From NCBI GenBank assembly GCA_001770415.1, contig MEQX01000082.1, positions 1 through 54,436 on the forward strand: a DNA stretch of 54,436 nucleotides, read 5' to 3'. Source of the DNA: Betaproteobacteria bacterium RIFCSPLOWO2_02_FULL_63_19 (GTDB taxonomy: Bacteria; Pseudomonadota; Gammaproteobacteria; Burkholderiales; SG8-39). Below the pieces are notes generated by a model, which ran no database searches, had not been told where the DNA came from, and was given only the letters and a program-made list of their open reading frames with translations. The first letter of the stretch is position 1. Each line of letters opens with the position of its first letter. Made by a program: the position numbers and the translations under genes. Below, one piece after another: positions 24,599 to 33,105 of this stretch.

Positions 24599-25453
24599 CT
24601 ACGAGGGTAGATAACGCGAAAGCCAGTCCAGCGTGATTCGCAGCAACGCCGGATTCGTCGAGGAGAAGTGATCGTCGGTGTCTATGATGTGCAGTTCGCA
24701 GGGATCGCCGGCAGCGGCGGCGAGACACTCGGATTCAGACATCGGGACCACATCATCGCCTCGCGGGTGTATCAGCAACAGTGGCCTGGGCGCAATTCGG
24801 CGAGCGACCTTCTCGGGTTTGAATGCCAGCATGCTCGTCGCGGTCTCGGCCGGGAACCGCATGCGCGCGCCGGGCGACAGTCCGGCGCGGCGATGTTCCG
24901 GTATATGCACGATCTCGAAGCGGTCGATCATTATCGACGTGCCGGTGCGTTCGCGATGGCGCTTGGCCTCCTCCAATCGTTCTAGGAAACACTTCCAAGC
25001 GTCATTGTCGCGATACTGATAGCGGAAGCGCCGCTCGCCGTCGCCGATGGCGCCGTTTGCGGCGCAGGCCTTCAGCCGGGGATCGAACGCCGCCGCGTAG
25101 ATCGCCACCGAGCCGCCGAGGCTGCCGCCGATGACGCCGATGCTCTCCCCGTCGACCTCGTCTTGCGCTTGCAGGAAGGTGATCGCGTTGCCCAGATCCT
25201 CCACCTCCTCCATGCAGATGACCCTGCCGGGCTCACCGTCGCTTGCGCCGCAGCCGCGAAAATCGAACCGAAGCGCGACATAACCCTTCTGCACCAGGGT
25301 CTGCGCCAAGCGCTGCCGGTCGGCACCGGTGCTGTTGCCGCCGAATCCATGGCAGATGATGACCGCGGGACGCGGCGCGGCGCTGCCCTCCGGCGTGTGC
25401 AACGTGCCGCGCAGTGAGAGACCTGCCGAATCAAATCGTACCGGCCGTTCCAT
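24599..25453 (-). CDS. Alpha/beta hydrolase (dienelactone-hydrolase/peptidase S15-like)
   Basis: This 284-residue hydrolase shows the oxyanion segment IICHGFGGNSTG near residue 33 and RFDFRGCGASDGEPG near 62. The nucleophile elbow is GVIGGSLGGSVAIYAA near 108, the acid is in LLIHPRGDDVVPMSES near 228 and the catalytic His is in DTDDHFSS near 262. No signal peptide is present, so it acts in the cytosol. The family cleaves esters, lactones or C-C bonds; the substrate cannot be read from sequence. It lies between the Bug receptor and the flavin monooxygenase on the same strand, with gaps of about 110-120 nt, suggesting a common operon. A CGGAG site supports the ATG. Confidence 0.85.
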   Translation of the reverse strand: MERPVRFDSAGLSLRGTLHTPEGSAAPRPAVIICHGFGGNSTGADRQRLAQTLVQKGYVALRFDFRGCGASDGEPGRVICMEEVEDLGNAITFLQAQDEVDGESIGVIGGSLGGSVAIYAAAFDPRLKACAANGAIGDGERRFRYQYRDNDAWKCFLERLEEAKRHRERTGTSIMIDRFEIVHIPEHRRAGLSPGARMRFPAETATSMLAFKPEKVARRIAPRPLLLIHPRGDDVVPMSESECLAAAAGDPCELHIIDTDDHFSSTNPALLRITLDWLSRYLPS

Positions 25454-25573
25454 TTTTTTCTCCGGTGACGGTCAAGAGGCGCAAACAAGGACCGCCGCGC
25501 TTTCCTCCTTCCACGCCGTGTAGGTGTTCCAGTAGCACGCGCACTCGTCTTTGCAATCGGCCGCGACCCCGCT

Positions 25574-26656
25574 TCACCGAAACGCGGGAATGATGTGTTC
25601 GGCGAAGTCGCGATAGACCTTGCGCTGGCAATCGGCCGAAGGCAGCAGATTGAGTCCCTTGAACCCGACCGCTTCCATCGCGCGGATATGGGCGATGATC
25701 TCGTCGGGCTCGCCGATCAGGCAGGTGCCGCGGATCGTCTCCGGAATGATGAAGCGGCGCTCCTCGGGCTGAAGGAAGGTGCTGTGCCCGTCGTGGATCT
25801 GGCGGAAACGCGCTTCGGGCGGAAGGCTGAACCCTGCCACGCGCTTCACGTAGTCCTCCCAGATGTTGCGGAAAAACGCGGGAACGGTTTCGTTCTTGCG
25901 GCCCGAGGCCTGCCACACCTCGTAGCTCAGATGCAGGATCGTCGTGACGTAGGAACCCACCTCGTCGATGACACGGTCGCTATCGAGCTTTTCGCCGGGC
26001 CGCAGCACGCATGCGCAGGTCTGGAAGCTGGCATAGAACCCGGCCGGCAACTCGCGCCCGCCGGAGCGCGCGCCTTCGTGGAGTTCGCGGAAATAGCGCT
26101 GGCCTATTTCCGGCATCTTGGTCGCGGTTGTCCAGCCGTCGGCGTACCGGCCCGCGATGCGGATCGCCTTGGGCCCGTTGGCGGCGATGAAGATCGGAAT
26201 CCGGTCCTCCAGATTGATGTAGCGGCGATCGCGATGCATGAACTTGATCAGGCGCGTCTCGCCGCGATCCGGATAATTCACCTCCTCGCCGTCGAGCAGC
26301 GCGCGCACCACCTTGAAATACTCCTCCAGGCGTGCGACCGACGCAGGCTTGCGGCCCAGCAGCCGCACCGACGTGTGGCCTGTGCCCAGACCCAGAAACA
26401 CGCGTCCGGGAGCGATCTGGTTGATCGTGGCGTTAGCACAGGCCGTTACCGGCGCGATGCGCAGCTCGGGCGAGGTGACGCCGGTTCCGATCCGGATACG
26501 CTTGGTGTTGGCCGCGACCAGTGCGAGTACCGGGTAGGGATCCGACCAGATCATCTCCGAGTCGGGAACGTTGACGCGATCAAAGCCCAGTTCCTCCGCG
26601 TAGCGCGCGAGATCCCAGCGGTCGATGTGCGGATCCATCATGATTCCGAATTGCAT
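25574..26656 (-). CDS. LLM-class flavin-dependent oxidoreductase
   Basis: The 360-residue protein is a luciferase-like monooxygenase with a TIM-barrel fold. Typical parts are MQFGIMMDPH at the start, LGFDRVNVPDSEMIWSDPYP near 25, RIRIGTGVTSPELR near 54, GRVFLGLGTGHTSVR near 83 and FIAANGPKAIRIAGRYADG near 155. Members use FMNH2 or F420H2 and oxidise or cleave sulfonates, nitrogen heterocycles, terpenoids and other organics. The GTGHT stretch contributes to the flavin phosphate site. It is the first gene of the leftward set and diverges from the RidA gene across 184 nt. The cofactor is not certain; FMN is more likely in a betaproteobacterium. Confidence 0.9.
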   Translation of the reverse strand: MQFGIMMDPHIDRWDLARYAEELGFDRVNVPDSEMIWSDPYPVLALVAANTKRIRIGTGVTSPELRIAPVTACANATINQIAPGRVFLGLGTGHTSVRLLGRKPASVARLEEYFKVVRALLDGEEVNYPDRGETRLIKFMHRDRRYINLEDRIPIFIAANGPKAIRIAGRYADGWTTATKMPEIGQRYFRELHEGARSGGRELPAGFYASFQTCACVLRPGEKLDSDRVIDEVGSYVTTILHLSYEVWQASGRKNETVPAFFRNIWEDYVKRVAGFSLPPEARFRQIHDGHSTFLQPEERRFIIPETIRGTCLIGEPDEIIAHIRAMEAVGFKGLNLLPSADCQRKVYRDFAEHIIPAFR

Positions 26657-26840
26657 CTTCAGCCCCCTTTCATCGCGAACCCGGGTTCTGTTGCGACAAT
26701 GTTCATTTAGGATGGAACTGCCTTACCCGCGCACATGCGGGCGCCCTGCTTGCGCCCTCCGCCTTGAACCGGTAGATTAACACGCCAATTCAACCGTTCG
26801 CCGCATGGTTGCGCCACACGCGGTCCAGTCGAGGGTCAGC

Positions 26841-27308
26841 ATGCCAAAGCCGACAAGAACGAAGATCCCGAAAGGGAAAGTGTGGGATTTCACGAAGAAG
26901 GGATACATGGATCCCGCCAAGGTATTCTGGACTTACGGCTCGAAGGTGGCGCCGGGGACCACGATCCTGTTTCTCGCCGGATGCGTCCCGCTCGATGCCG
27001 ATGGGAACCTGGTCGGAAAAGGCGACATGCGCGCACAGGTCGCGCAATGCCTGGAGAACATCAAGGCGGTTCTCGCCACCGAGGGCGCGACGCTGAAGGA
27101 TGTCGTCAACCGGCGGATATTCGTCACCGACATGGAGGCCTACCTGAAGGCGATGGACGGATGGGCGGCCGACGCCTATCCCGATTTCTGGGACCGCAAT
27201 CCAACGGATCAGTCCACTTCGCCCGGCACGCTGCTGGAGATATCGAGGCTGGCCGGACGAGATTTCATGGTCGAAATAGAAGTCTTCGCCGCGATAGACG
27301 AGAAATAG
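26841..27308 (+). CDS. RidA family protein
   Basis: The 155-residue protein belongs to the RidA/YjgF/UK114 family: ILFLAGCVPLDADGNLVGKG near 40-60, QVAQCLENIKAVLATEGATL near 67, DVVNRRIFVTDM near 89 and the C-terminal strand MVEIEVFAAID. True RidA deaminates reactive enamines and imines, using a conserved arginine in an IEVEAIA-type context. Here the last strand reads VEIEVFAAI without that arginine, so this is more likely an Rid subgroup member with a pathway-specific role. It is first in the rightward liv-type operon, 80 nt before the binding protein. The ATG at 26841 follows GAGGGT, whereas 26805 has no such site. Confidence 0.85.
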   Translation: MPKPTRTKIPKGKVWDFTKKGYMDPAKVFWTYGSKVAPGTTILFLAGCVPLDADGNLVGKGDMRAQVAQCLENIKAVLATEGATLKDVVNRRIFVTDMEAYLKAMDGWAADAYPDFWDRNPTDQSTSPGTLLEISRLAGRDFMVEIEVFAAIDEK

Positions 27309-27388
27309 CACGATCCCGCCGGGCGCAGCCGCCTTTCGATCGGGGCTGAAGTTCATGCATTTTGGGCATAACCAAAGGAGGAGAAGTC

Positions 27389-28552
27389 ATGCGTAGCAGT
27401 CTGATGATCACGGCCGCCATCGTCACAGCAATGGCGGCGAGCACTGCGTCCGCGCAGACCCTGAAGCTGGGATTCATGGCGCCGTTGAGCGGGCCCTCCG
27501 CGACGGCCGGGCAGGAGATGAAACGCGGCCTGGATATCGCGCTTGAGAAGTTCAACAACCGCATCGGCGGCCTCGAAACCAAGGTGGTGATCGCCGACGA
27601 CAAAGGCCAGCCCGACAACGCCGCGCAGGAAATTACGCGCCTCATTGACCGCGAACACGTCGACGTTCTGTCCGGATTGGGTCTGACCAACGTGATGCTG
27701 GCGGTTACCGCGCCTGCCGTGAAGGCCAATGTCATCGTGCTGGCTTCCCACGCGGGAACCGGCAATTACGCCGGCAAAGGGTGCAACCCGAACATTTTTC
27801 TGACCGGGTTCCTGAACGACATATTCGGCATCACGATGGGCGACTGGCTGAACAAGCGCGGCATCAAGCGCCTGTACATCATGGGGCTCGATTTCCAGGC
27901 CGGCTGGGACATTTACGATTCGCTGCAGAGCACCTACAAGGGCCAGGTCGTCGGCAAGGCCCTGACGCCGTTTACGCAGGTCGACTTCGCGCCCGAGCTG
28001 GCCCAGGTCCGGGCCGTGAAACCCGACGCTCTTTTCGCGTTCTATTTCGGCGCGAGCGGCGTCGCGTTTCCGAAGCAATACGCACAGTCCGGACTGAAAG
28101 ATCAGGTCCCGCTGTATTCGGTCATGGCGATGTCCAATTCGATGCTGATCCGCGGTCAGGGCGATGCCGGCTACGGCGTGATCAGCAATAGCGTCTGGAA
28201 CGCCCAGATCGGCAATCCCTCGAACAAGGACTTCGTCACGCGCTTCCGCGCAAAGTACGGGCGGGAACCGACCTCCTATTCATCCATGATGTTTGACTCG
28301 ATGCTGCTGCTCGACGCGGCATTGCGTACCGGCGTCGATCCAGCGAACCGCGCGGCGCTGCGCAATGCGATCAAGACGGTCAAGTTCCCGTCGATACGCG
28401 GCGACGTGCATTTCGCGCCGAATCAGGTCCTGCAGCAGGGCATGGTCATTCAGGAGTCGATGAAGGACGCGAACGGGCAGTTCATGCTCAAGCCGCTGGG
28501 AACGGTCACCGCGCCGATCGACAAGTACGCCAAGGACTGCAACATGAAGTGA
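27389..28552 (+). CDS. Branched-chain-amino-acid-type ABC transporter substrate-binding protein
   Basis: This 387-residue periplasmic protein has a signal peptide (MRSSLMITAAIVTAMAAS, cleaved after ASTASA). The type I periplasmic-binding fold of LivK relatives follows: LKLGFMAPLSGPSATAGQEM, then VVIADDKGQPDNAAQEITRL, VIVLASHAGTGNYAGKGCNP and YGREPTSYSSMMFDSMLLL near the end. In proteobacteria such receptors frequently bind aromatic acids, amides or other organics rather than leucine. The AAAGGAGGAGAAG site just upstream is strong, as expected for the most abundant component. The permease and ATPase genes follow directly. Confidence 0.93.
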   Translation: MRSSLMITAAIVTAMAASTASAQTLKLGFMAPLSGPSATAGQEMKRGLDIALEKFNNRIGGLETKVVIADDKGQPDNAAQEITRLIDREHVDVLSGLGLTNVMLAVTAPAVKANVIVLASHAGTGNYAGKGCNPNIFLTGFLNDIFGITMGDWLNKRGIKRLYIMGLDFQAGWDIYDSLQSTYKGQVVGKALTPFTQVDFAPELAQVRAVKPDALFAFYFGASGVAFPKQYAQSGLKDQVPLYSVMAMSNSMLIRGQGDAGYGVISNSVWNAQIGNPSNKDFVTRFRAKYGREPTSYSSMMFDSMLLLDAALRTGVDPANRAALRNAIKTVKFPSIRGDVHFAPNQVLQQGMVIQESMKDANGQFMLKPLGTVTAPIDKYAKDCNMK

Positions 28553-28613
28553 CGGATCAGGTTCGACGCGTGGGCGGCGCGCCGCTCGCGTGACGCGCCG
28601 CGCGAAATCCCGT

Positions 28614-29519
28614 ATGTCCTGGCCTTTATTGATCGAGCAGACGTTCAACGGCGTCCAGTTCGGTTTGGTGCTGTTCCTCCTCGCCGTGGGCGTTACCCTG
28701 GTTTTCGGGGTGATGAACACGGTCAATCTGGCGCACGGCTCGCTGCTCATGATGGGCGGCTATCTGCTTGGGGAGGCGCAAGCGAGGACCGGTTCGTGGT
28801 TGCTCGGCGTCGCGCTTGCTTTGATCGGGGTAGGCGTCATCGGTTATCTGGTGGAAATGGTGGTTGTTCGACGGCTTTACGCCAGAAACCACCTCGAGCA
28901 GGTTCTCGCGACGTTCGGCCTGCTGCTGTGCTTCAACGAGACCGTGGTCTGGTTCTGGGGGCGCGAACCGGTGCTGGTATCGCTGCCGCCGATGCTGCGT
29001 GGCCATATTCAACTGATGTCGGGGATTCCATATCCCACCTACAGACTGGCGGTTTCGGTCATTGTGCTGGGCGTTGCGGTCTCGCTGTGGTTTCTGATCG
29101 CGCGCACGCGCATAGGCATGCTGATCCGCGCCGGCGCCGAACGGCGCGAACTGGTCGAGGCCCTGGGCGTCAACATCGGTTTACTCTACACCGTGGTGTT
29201 CTCGTTGGGCGCGGTACTCGCGGGGTTGTCCGGCATTCTATTGGGACCGCTGCTGACGGTGCAGCCCGGAATGGGCGATCCGCTTCTCATCCTGGCGCTC
29301 GCGGTGGTCATCGTCGGCGGCGCGGGTTCCATCGGCGGTACCTTCGTCGCCGCGATTGGCCTGGGGATTGCTGACACGTTCGCCAGAACCCTGCTGCCTC
29401 TGGCAATGGGCGGGGGTGCGGGGCGGTCGCTCGCCGCGATGGCCGTCTATCTGCTGATGGCCCTGACGCTGGTGTTCAGGCCCACAGGAATCTTCGGAAG
29501 AGCGGGGGGAACCGGGTGA
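28614..29519 (+). CDS. Branched-chain-type ABC transporter permease, LivH family
   Basis: The 301-residue inner-membrane permease has eight or so hydrophobic segments. The LivH hallmark VMNTVNLAHGSLLMMGGYL is at about 32-50, the EAA-like loop RRELVEALGVNIGLLYTVVF near 185, and GDPLLILALAVVIVGGAGSI with GGTFVAA follows near 223. It forms the translocation pore with the LivM-type permease. The ATG at 28614 is preferred over a GTG at 28590 because MSWPLLIEQ matches the usual LivH N-terminus. It ends in a 4-nt GTGA overlap with the next gene. Confidence 0.92.
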   Translation: MSWPLLIEQTFNGVQFGLVLFLLAVGVTLVFGVMNTVNLAHGSLLMMGGYLLGEAQARTGSWLLGVALALIGVGVIGYLVEMVVVRRLYARNHLEQVLATFGLLLCFNETVVWFWGREPVLVSLPPMLRGHIQLMSGIPYPTYRLAVSVIVLGVAVSLWFLIARTRIGMLIRAGAERRELVEALGVNIGLLYTVVFSLGAVLAGLSGILLGPLLTVQPGMGDPLLILALAVVIVGGAGSIGGTFVAAIGLGIADTFARTLLPLAMGGGAGRSLAAMAVYLLMALTLVFRPTGIFGRAGGTG

Positions 29520-30424
29520 ATCGGCCCGAGCGCGTCACCGCCCTCATCGTCGCGGCCATTGGAATCACGTTTCTGATCGGCGACCCCTATTTTTCGAGAA
29601 TCGTAGCCAGGGTCTGCATCTTCGCCATGGCCGCGATCGCGGTCGATCTATTGATTTCCCAATGCGGCCTGGCGAGCTTCGGACACGCCGCGTTTTTCGC
29701 CGCCGGCGGCTACACCGCCGGCATCTTCGCGCTCAACGGAATCACCCATGCACTGCTGGTCTGGGGAGCGGCAACCGGCGTCGGGCTGTTTGCGGGAATC
29801 GTCCTGGGCAGTTTGTGCCTGCGCACGCGCGGCCTGTATTTCCTGATGATCACGCTCGCGTTCGGACAGATGACCTATCTCGGACTGCAGGGACTGCGCC
29901 AGTTCGGGGGAGACGACGGATTCCGTGTGCCTCGGGGCGCCGCGCTGTTCGGCGAGGTGGGCTTGTCCGGAACGCTGGTGGCCGCCGCGGTCGCACTGGT
30001 TGCGGTCGTGGGGCTGTCAGCCTATTTGCGCCGCGCACGCATCGGCGCGCTGGTGAGGGCCGCGCGCGACGAAGGGCGCCGCCTTGCGTCGCTAGGCGTG
30101 GATGCACGACCGTATAACCTCGCGATGTTCGCGATTTCGGCGGGCGTCACGGCGCTCGCCGGAGCGCTGAACGTTAACCTGGTCCGCTACGTGAGCCCGG
30201 AACTGGGTACCTGGTTCCTATCGGGCAATCTTCTGATCATGGTCATCTTCGGCGGAATCGGCACGCTTTCCGGCCCCGTGCTCGGCGCTGCGGCGCTGAT
30301 TGCCCTCGAAGAAGTGCTCTCCGGCGCGACCGATCGCTGGCCGTTCTTTCTCGGCGTGGCAATCATCTTGCGGGTGTTGTTCTGGGACGCAGTGAAGCAG
30401 ACCGCGAAACTGCTGAAATCATGA
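29516..30424 (+). CDS. Branched-chain-type ABC transporter permease, LivM family
   Basis: The 302-residue partner permease begins at a GTG that overlaps the LivH stop. It has about nine membrane segments, the conserved SQCGLASFGHAAFFAAGGYT at about residues 49-68, RTRGLYFLMITLAFGQM near 102, and the cytoplasmic loop ARDEGRRLASLGVDARPYNL near 182. GGIGTLSGPVLGAA follows near 243. It pairs with the LivH-type protein to carry the substrate delivered by the binding protein. It ends with a 4-nt ATGA overlap with the first ATPase, showing translational coupling. Confidence 0.92.
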   Translation: MNRPERVTALIVAAIGITFLIGDPYFSRIVARVCIFAMAAIAVDLLISQCGLASFGHAAFFAAGGYTAGIFALNGITHALLVWGAATGVGLFAGIVLGSLCLRTRGLYFLMITLAFGQMTYLGLQGLRQFGGDDGFRVPRGAALFGEVGLSGTLVAAAVALVAVVGLSAYLRRARIGALVRAARDEGRRLASLGVDARPYNLAMFAISAGVTALAGALNVNLVRYVSPELGTWFLSGNLLIMVIFGGIGTLSGPVLGAAALIALEEVLSGATDRWPFFLGVAIILRVLFWDAVKQTAKLLKS

Positions 30425-31161
30425 GCGTGTTGTTGTCGGTAAAGTCGCTGACCAAGCATTTCGGCGCGCTGATCGTGACTGACGGCGTCGACCTGGACGT
30501 GAACGCCGGCGAAGTGCACGCCCTCATCGGACCCAACGGCGCCGGAAAGAGCACGTTGCTCGCGCAGGTCGCAGGGGAAATCAGGCCGGAGTCCGGCGCA
30601 ATCTGCTTTGACGGAACCGATATCACTCGACTGCGTCCACACCAACGCGCGCGCCTGCACATCGGACGGACCTATCAGATCAACTCCAGCTTTCGCAGTT
30701 TCTCGGTCCGGCAAAATGTGATGCTCGCGATCATCGCCGCGTCCAGGGTGCGGCCTTGGACGCTGTTCGACCGCGACCGGGCGCTGGCGGCGGACGCGGA
30801 CGAGATACTCGAAGAGGTGGGACTAGCGGCAATGGGCGATATGAGCGCCGTGGCGCTTCCGCACGGAGGACTGCGCCAGCTCGAGATCGCTCTGGCGATC
30901 GCCGCGAAGGCCCGCATACTGCTCCTCGACGAGCCGCTCGCCGGGATCGCGGCGGGAGAAGCTTCGGCGATGATCGAGCTGCTGCATAGGCTGCGCAGCC
31001 GCTGCGCGCTGCTCCTCGTCGAGCACGACATGGATGCGGTGTTTGCGCTCGCCGACCGTGTGACAGTCCTATCGGAAGGCCGAGTGATCGCGCGCGGGAC
31101 CCCGGCCGAAGTTGCCGACGACGAGAATGTGCGCCGAGTCTACCTGGGCGGCGCGGCATGA
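30421..31161 (+). CDS. ABC transporter ATP-binding protein, LivG family
   Basis: This 246-residue ATPase has Walker A GPNGAGKST at about 37-45, the LivG-type GRTYQINSSFRSFSVRQNVM Q-loop region near 81, Walker B ILLLDEPLAG near 180 and the H-loop LLLVEHDMDAVF near 201. The ABC signature is atypical: LPHGGLRQLEIALA stands where LSYGxQRxLEIARAL is expected, so the usual SYGxQ core is PHGGL. This may affect ATP hydrolysis or simply reflect divergence. It energises the two permeases and is coupled to both neighbours by 4-nt overlaps. Confidence 0.9.
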   Translation: MSVLLSVKSLTKHFGALIVTDGVDLDVNAGEVHALIGPNGAGKSTLLAQVAGEIRPESGAICFDGTDITRLRPHQRARLHIGRTYQINSSFRSFSVRQNVMLAIIAASRVRPWTLFDRDRALAADADEILEEVGLAAMGDMSAVALPHGGLRQLEIALAIAAKARILLLDEPLAGIAAGEASAMIELLHRLRSRCALLLVEHDMDAVFALADRVTVLSEGRVIARGTPAEVADDENVRRVYLGGAA

Positions 31162-31868
31162 TGCTTTCTGTCGAAGGCCTGCGGGCCGGATACTCCGGAA
31201 GCCTGGTCCTGCAGGGAATCGACTTCGAACTCGATGCCGACGACTGCATCGCGCTGGTCGGGCGCAATGGCATGGGCAAGACCACCTTCGTGCGCTCGCT
31301 GCTCGGACTGGTCGACATCTACGACGGTCGCGTCGGCTTCGACGGAGCGGATTTGCGGCGGCTCAGGACCTATCAGATTGCTGCGATGGGAATCGGGTGG
31401 GTGCCCGAGGGCCGATTGATCTTTACTCGGCTGAGCGTCGAGGAGAACCTCGCGGCGACCGCGCGCAGGGGCCTCTGGACGACGTCGGCCGTGTACGAGA
31501 TTTTCCCCGCGCTGGCCGAACGCAGGCATCACCGCGGATGGCAGCTCTCGGGCGGCGAACAACAAATGCTCGCGATAGGAAGGGCATTGATGACGAATCC
31601 GCGCCTGCTGGTCGTGGACGAAGCCACCGAGGGACTCGCGCCGGTGATGGCCGAGCGGCTCTGGGAGGTGTTTACGCTCTTGCGCTCGCGCGGCCAATCA
31701 CTGCTGATCATTGACAGGAATCTCGATTCGCTCGCCCGAATCGCCCGGCGCTTCCTCGTCATGGAGAAAGGGCGCATTGCCTGGAACGGCGACATCGCCC
31801 GGTTCCAGGCCGAACGACCGAGCGTCGAAGCCTATCTGGGCATCGCAGCGAAATCGAGCGGCGCCTGA
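31158..31868 (+). CDS. ABC transporter ATP-binding protein, LivF family
   Basis: The 236-residue second ATPase has Walker A GRNGMGKTT near 37, the LivF-type IGWVPEGRLIFTRLSVEENL segment near 77, a normal signature LSGGEQQMLAIGRALM near 131, and Walker B LLVVDEATEGLAPV near 152. The H-loop position reads LLIIDRNLDSLARIA, where LivF proteins usually have LLVEQN. It forms the nucleotide-binding heterodimer with the LivG-type protein. Its ATG overlaps the LivG stop by 4 nt. It ends the rightward operon and converges on a leftward dehydrogenase gene 51 nt away. Confidence 0.92.
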   Translation: MMLSVEGLRAGYSGSLVLQGIDFELDADDCIALVGRNGMGKTTFVRSLLGLVDIYDGRVGFDGADLRRLRTYQIAAMGIGWVPEGRLIFTRLSVEENLAATARRGLWTTSAVYEIFPALAERRHHRGWQLSGGEQQMLAIGRALMTNPRLLVVDEATEGLAPVMAERLWEVFTLLRSRGQSLLIIDRNLDSLARIARRFLVMEKGRIAWNGDIARFQAERPSVEAYLGIAAKSSGA

Positions 31869-31919
31869 GGCACGCGGTTGGTCGTCGAAACGGTCGTTGC
31901 CTGGCGTGGCGGGATCCTG

Positions 31920-33032
31920 TTACGGGAGTACGACGAAGTTGCTGAAGCCCGCGTTGCCGTCGCCGAGGGCAGCGACGGCGTCGTTGACCTTGTCGAGCGG
32001 ATAGCGCCGGTGTTCCAGCGCTGAGAGGTCGAGCGTTCCCGCGGCGATCATTTGCGCCATGTCTTCTCCCTCGGTGGTCGCAAACCAGCGCGAGCCCATC
32101 AGGCGCGCGTTGGTGTCGGTCAGCCAGTAGGGATCCAGGGTCAGCGCGTCGGTCATCCCACCGGGCAGCACCGCGCTGCCGCCCACGCGCAGCGCGCGCA
32201 AGCCTTCCATGGTGGCGGTGGGCGGGGACTGCGGCGGAAGCGCGTCGATGACGGCGTCCACGCCTTCGCCCTCGGTCAGGCCCAATGCCCAGTCCTTGAT
32301 CGATTGCTTGGCGTCGAGCACGGACATCACCTCGATCCTGTCGGGGGCGAGCGCCTTGACGCGGTCGAGCAGGGCCTGCCTGCGCCCAGTGCCGAGAATT
32401 TTCGTCGCGCCCATCGCGAGCGCCAGCATCGCGGCACCCAGGCCCAACGTGCCGCCGATCGCATTGACGAGCACCGTGCGAGCCGGCCCGACACCGGCCT
32501 TGCGCAAGGCCGAGTAGGACGTGCCCAGATAGCCGAAACGCGAAGCGTCTTCGAAGCTCACGCGTTCGGGGAGCTTGACCAGCAACGCCTGCGGTGCCGT
32601 GAGATATTCGGACAGTCCGCCGTACGGATAGTGCGTGAAAAGCTTGCGCGCGAGCGGTCCCCGGCCGAAGTAGCCACGGTAGGTGAAACTGCGGCAGCTG
32701 ATCATGTCCCCGCAGCGGCAACTGCGGCATGATCCGCATCCCATGCCCGCGATGACGTAGACGCGATCTCCCGGTCGGATCGACAGGACCTGGTTTCCTA
32801 CGGCTTCGACAATGCCGGCTGCATCGAGTCCGAAGGATGCGGGTAGCTCGGGCAGCGGCATTTCCGGATGCCACTGCGGCCAGTGCGTAAGGACATTCTT
32901 CAGGTTGGGCACGAGATTGCATGCCTTGACCTGGACCAGGACATCGGTCGGCCCCGGTTCCGGTACAGGCAGAGTGTCGATCTGCAACGGGGCGCCGATC
33001 TTGTGCATTCGAGCTACGCGCATGGATTTCAT
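31920..33032 (-). CDS. Zinc-type medium-chain alcohol dehydrogenase
   Basis: This 370-residue MDR enzyme has a GroES-like N-terminal half with the structural zinc-type cluster GMGCGSCRSCRCGDMISC near residue 92. A Rossmann half follows with VLVNAIGGTLGLGAAMLAL near 172, where the usual GxGxxG is GGTLGLG. FGYLGTSYSALRKAG precedes it. The catalytic zinc cysteine near residue 38 is replaced (KACNLVPNLKNV), so it may work without catalytic zinc, as quinone or enoyl reductase relatives do. It probably oxidises or reduces an alcohol, carbonyl or double bond in the surrounding acyl-CoA pathway. It is 73 nt downstream of the CoA-transferase gene on the same strand. Confidence 0.87.
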   Translation of the reverse strand: MKSMRVARMHKIGAPLQIDTLPVPEPGPTDVLVQVKACNLVPNLKNVLTHWPQWHPEMPLPELPASFGLDAAGIVEAVGNQVLSIRPGDRVYVIAGMGCGSCRSCRCGDMISCRSFTYRGYFGRGPLARKLFTHYPYGGLSEYLTAPQALLVKLPERVSFEDASRFGYLGTSYSALRKAGVGPARTVLVNAIGGTLGLGAAMLALAMGATKILGTGRRQALLDRVKALAPDRIEVMSVLDAKQSIKDWALGLTEGEGVDAVIDALPPQSPPTATMEGLRALRVGGSAVLPGGMTDALTLDPYWLTDTNARLMGSRWFATTEGEDMAQMIAAGTLDLSALEHRRYPLDKVNDAVAALGDGNAGFSNFVVLP

Positions 33033-33105
33033 GAGGATGGGCCTTTCAAGAAAGTTGACAAGCTGTTCAAGTTCTTCAGCCTTGAACCCGCAAATGGCTC
33101 TGACG

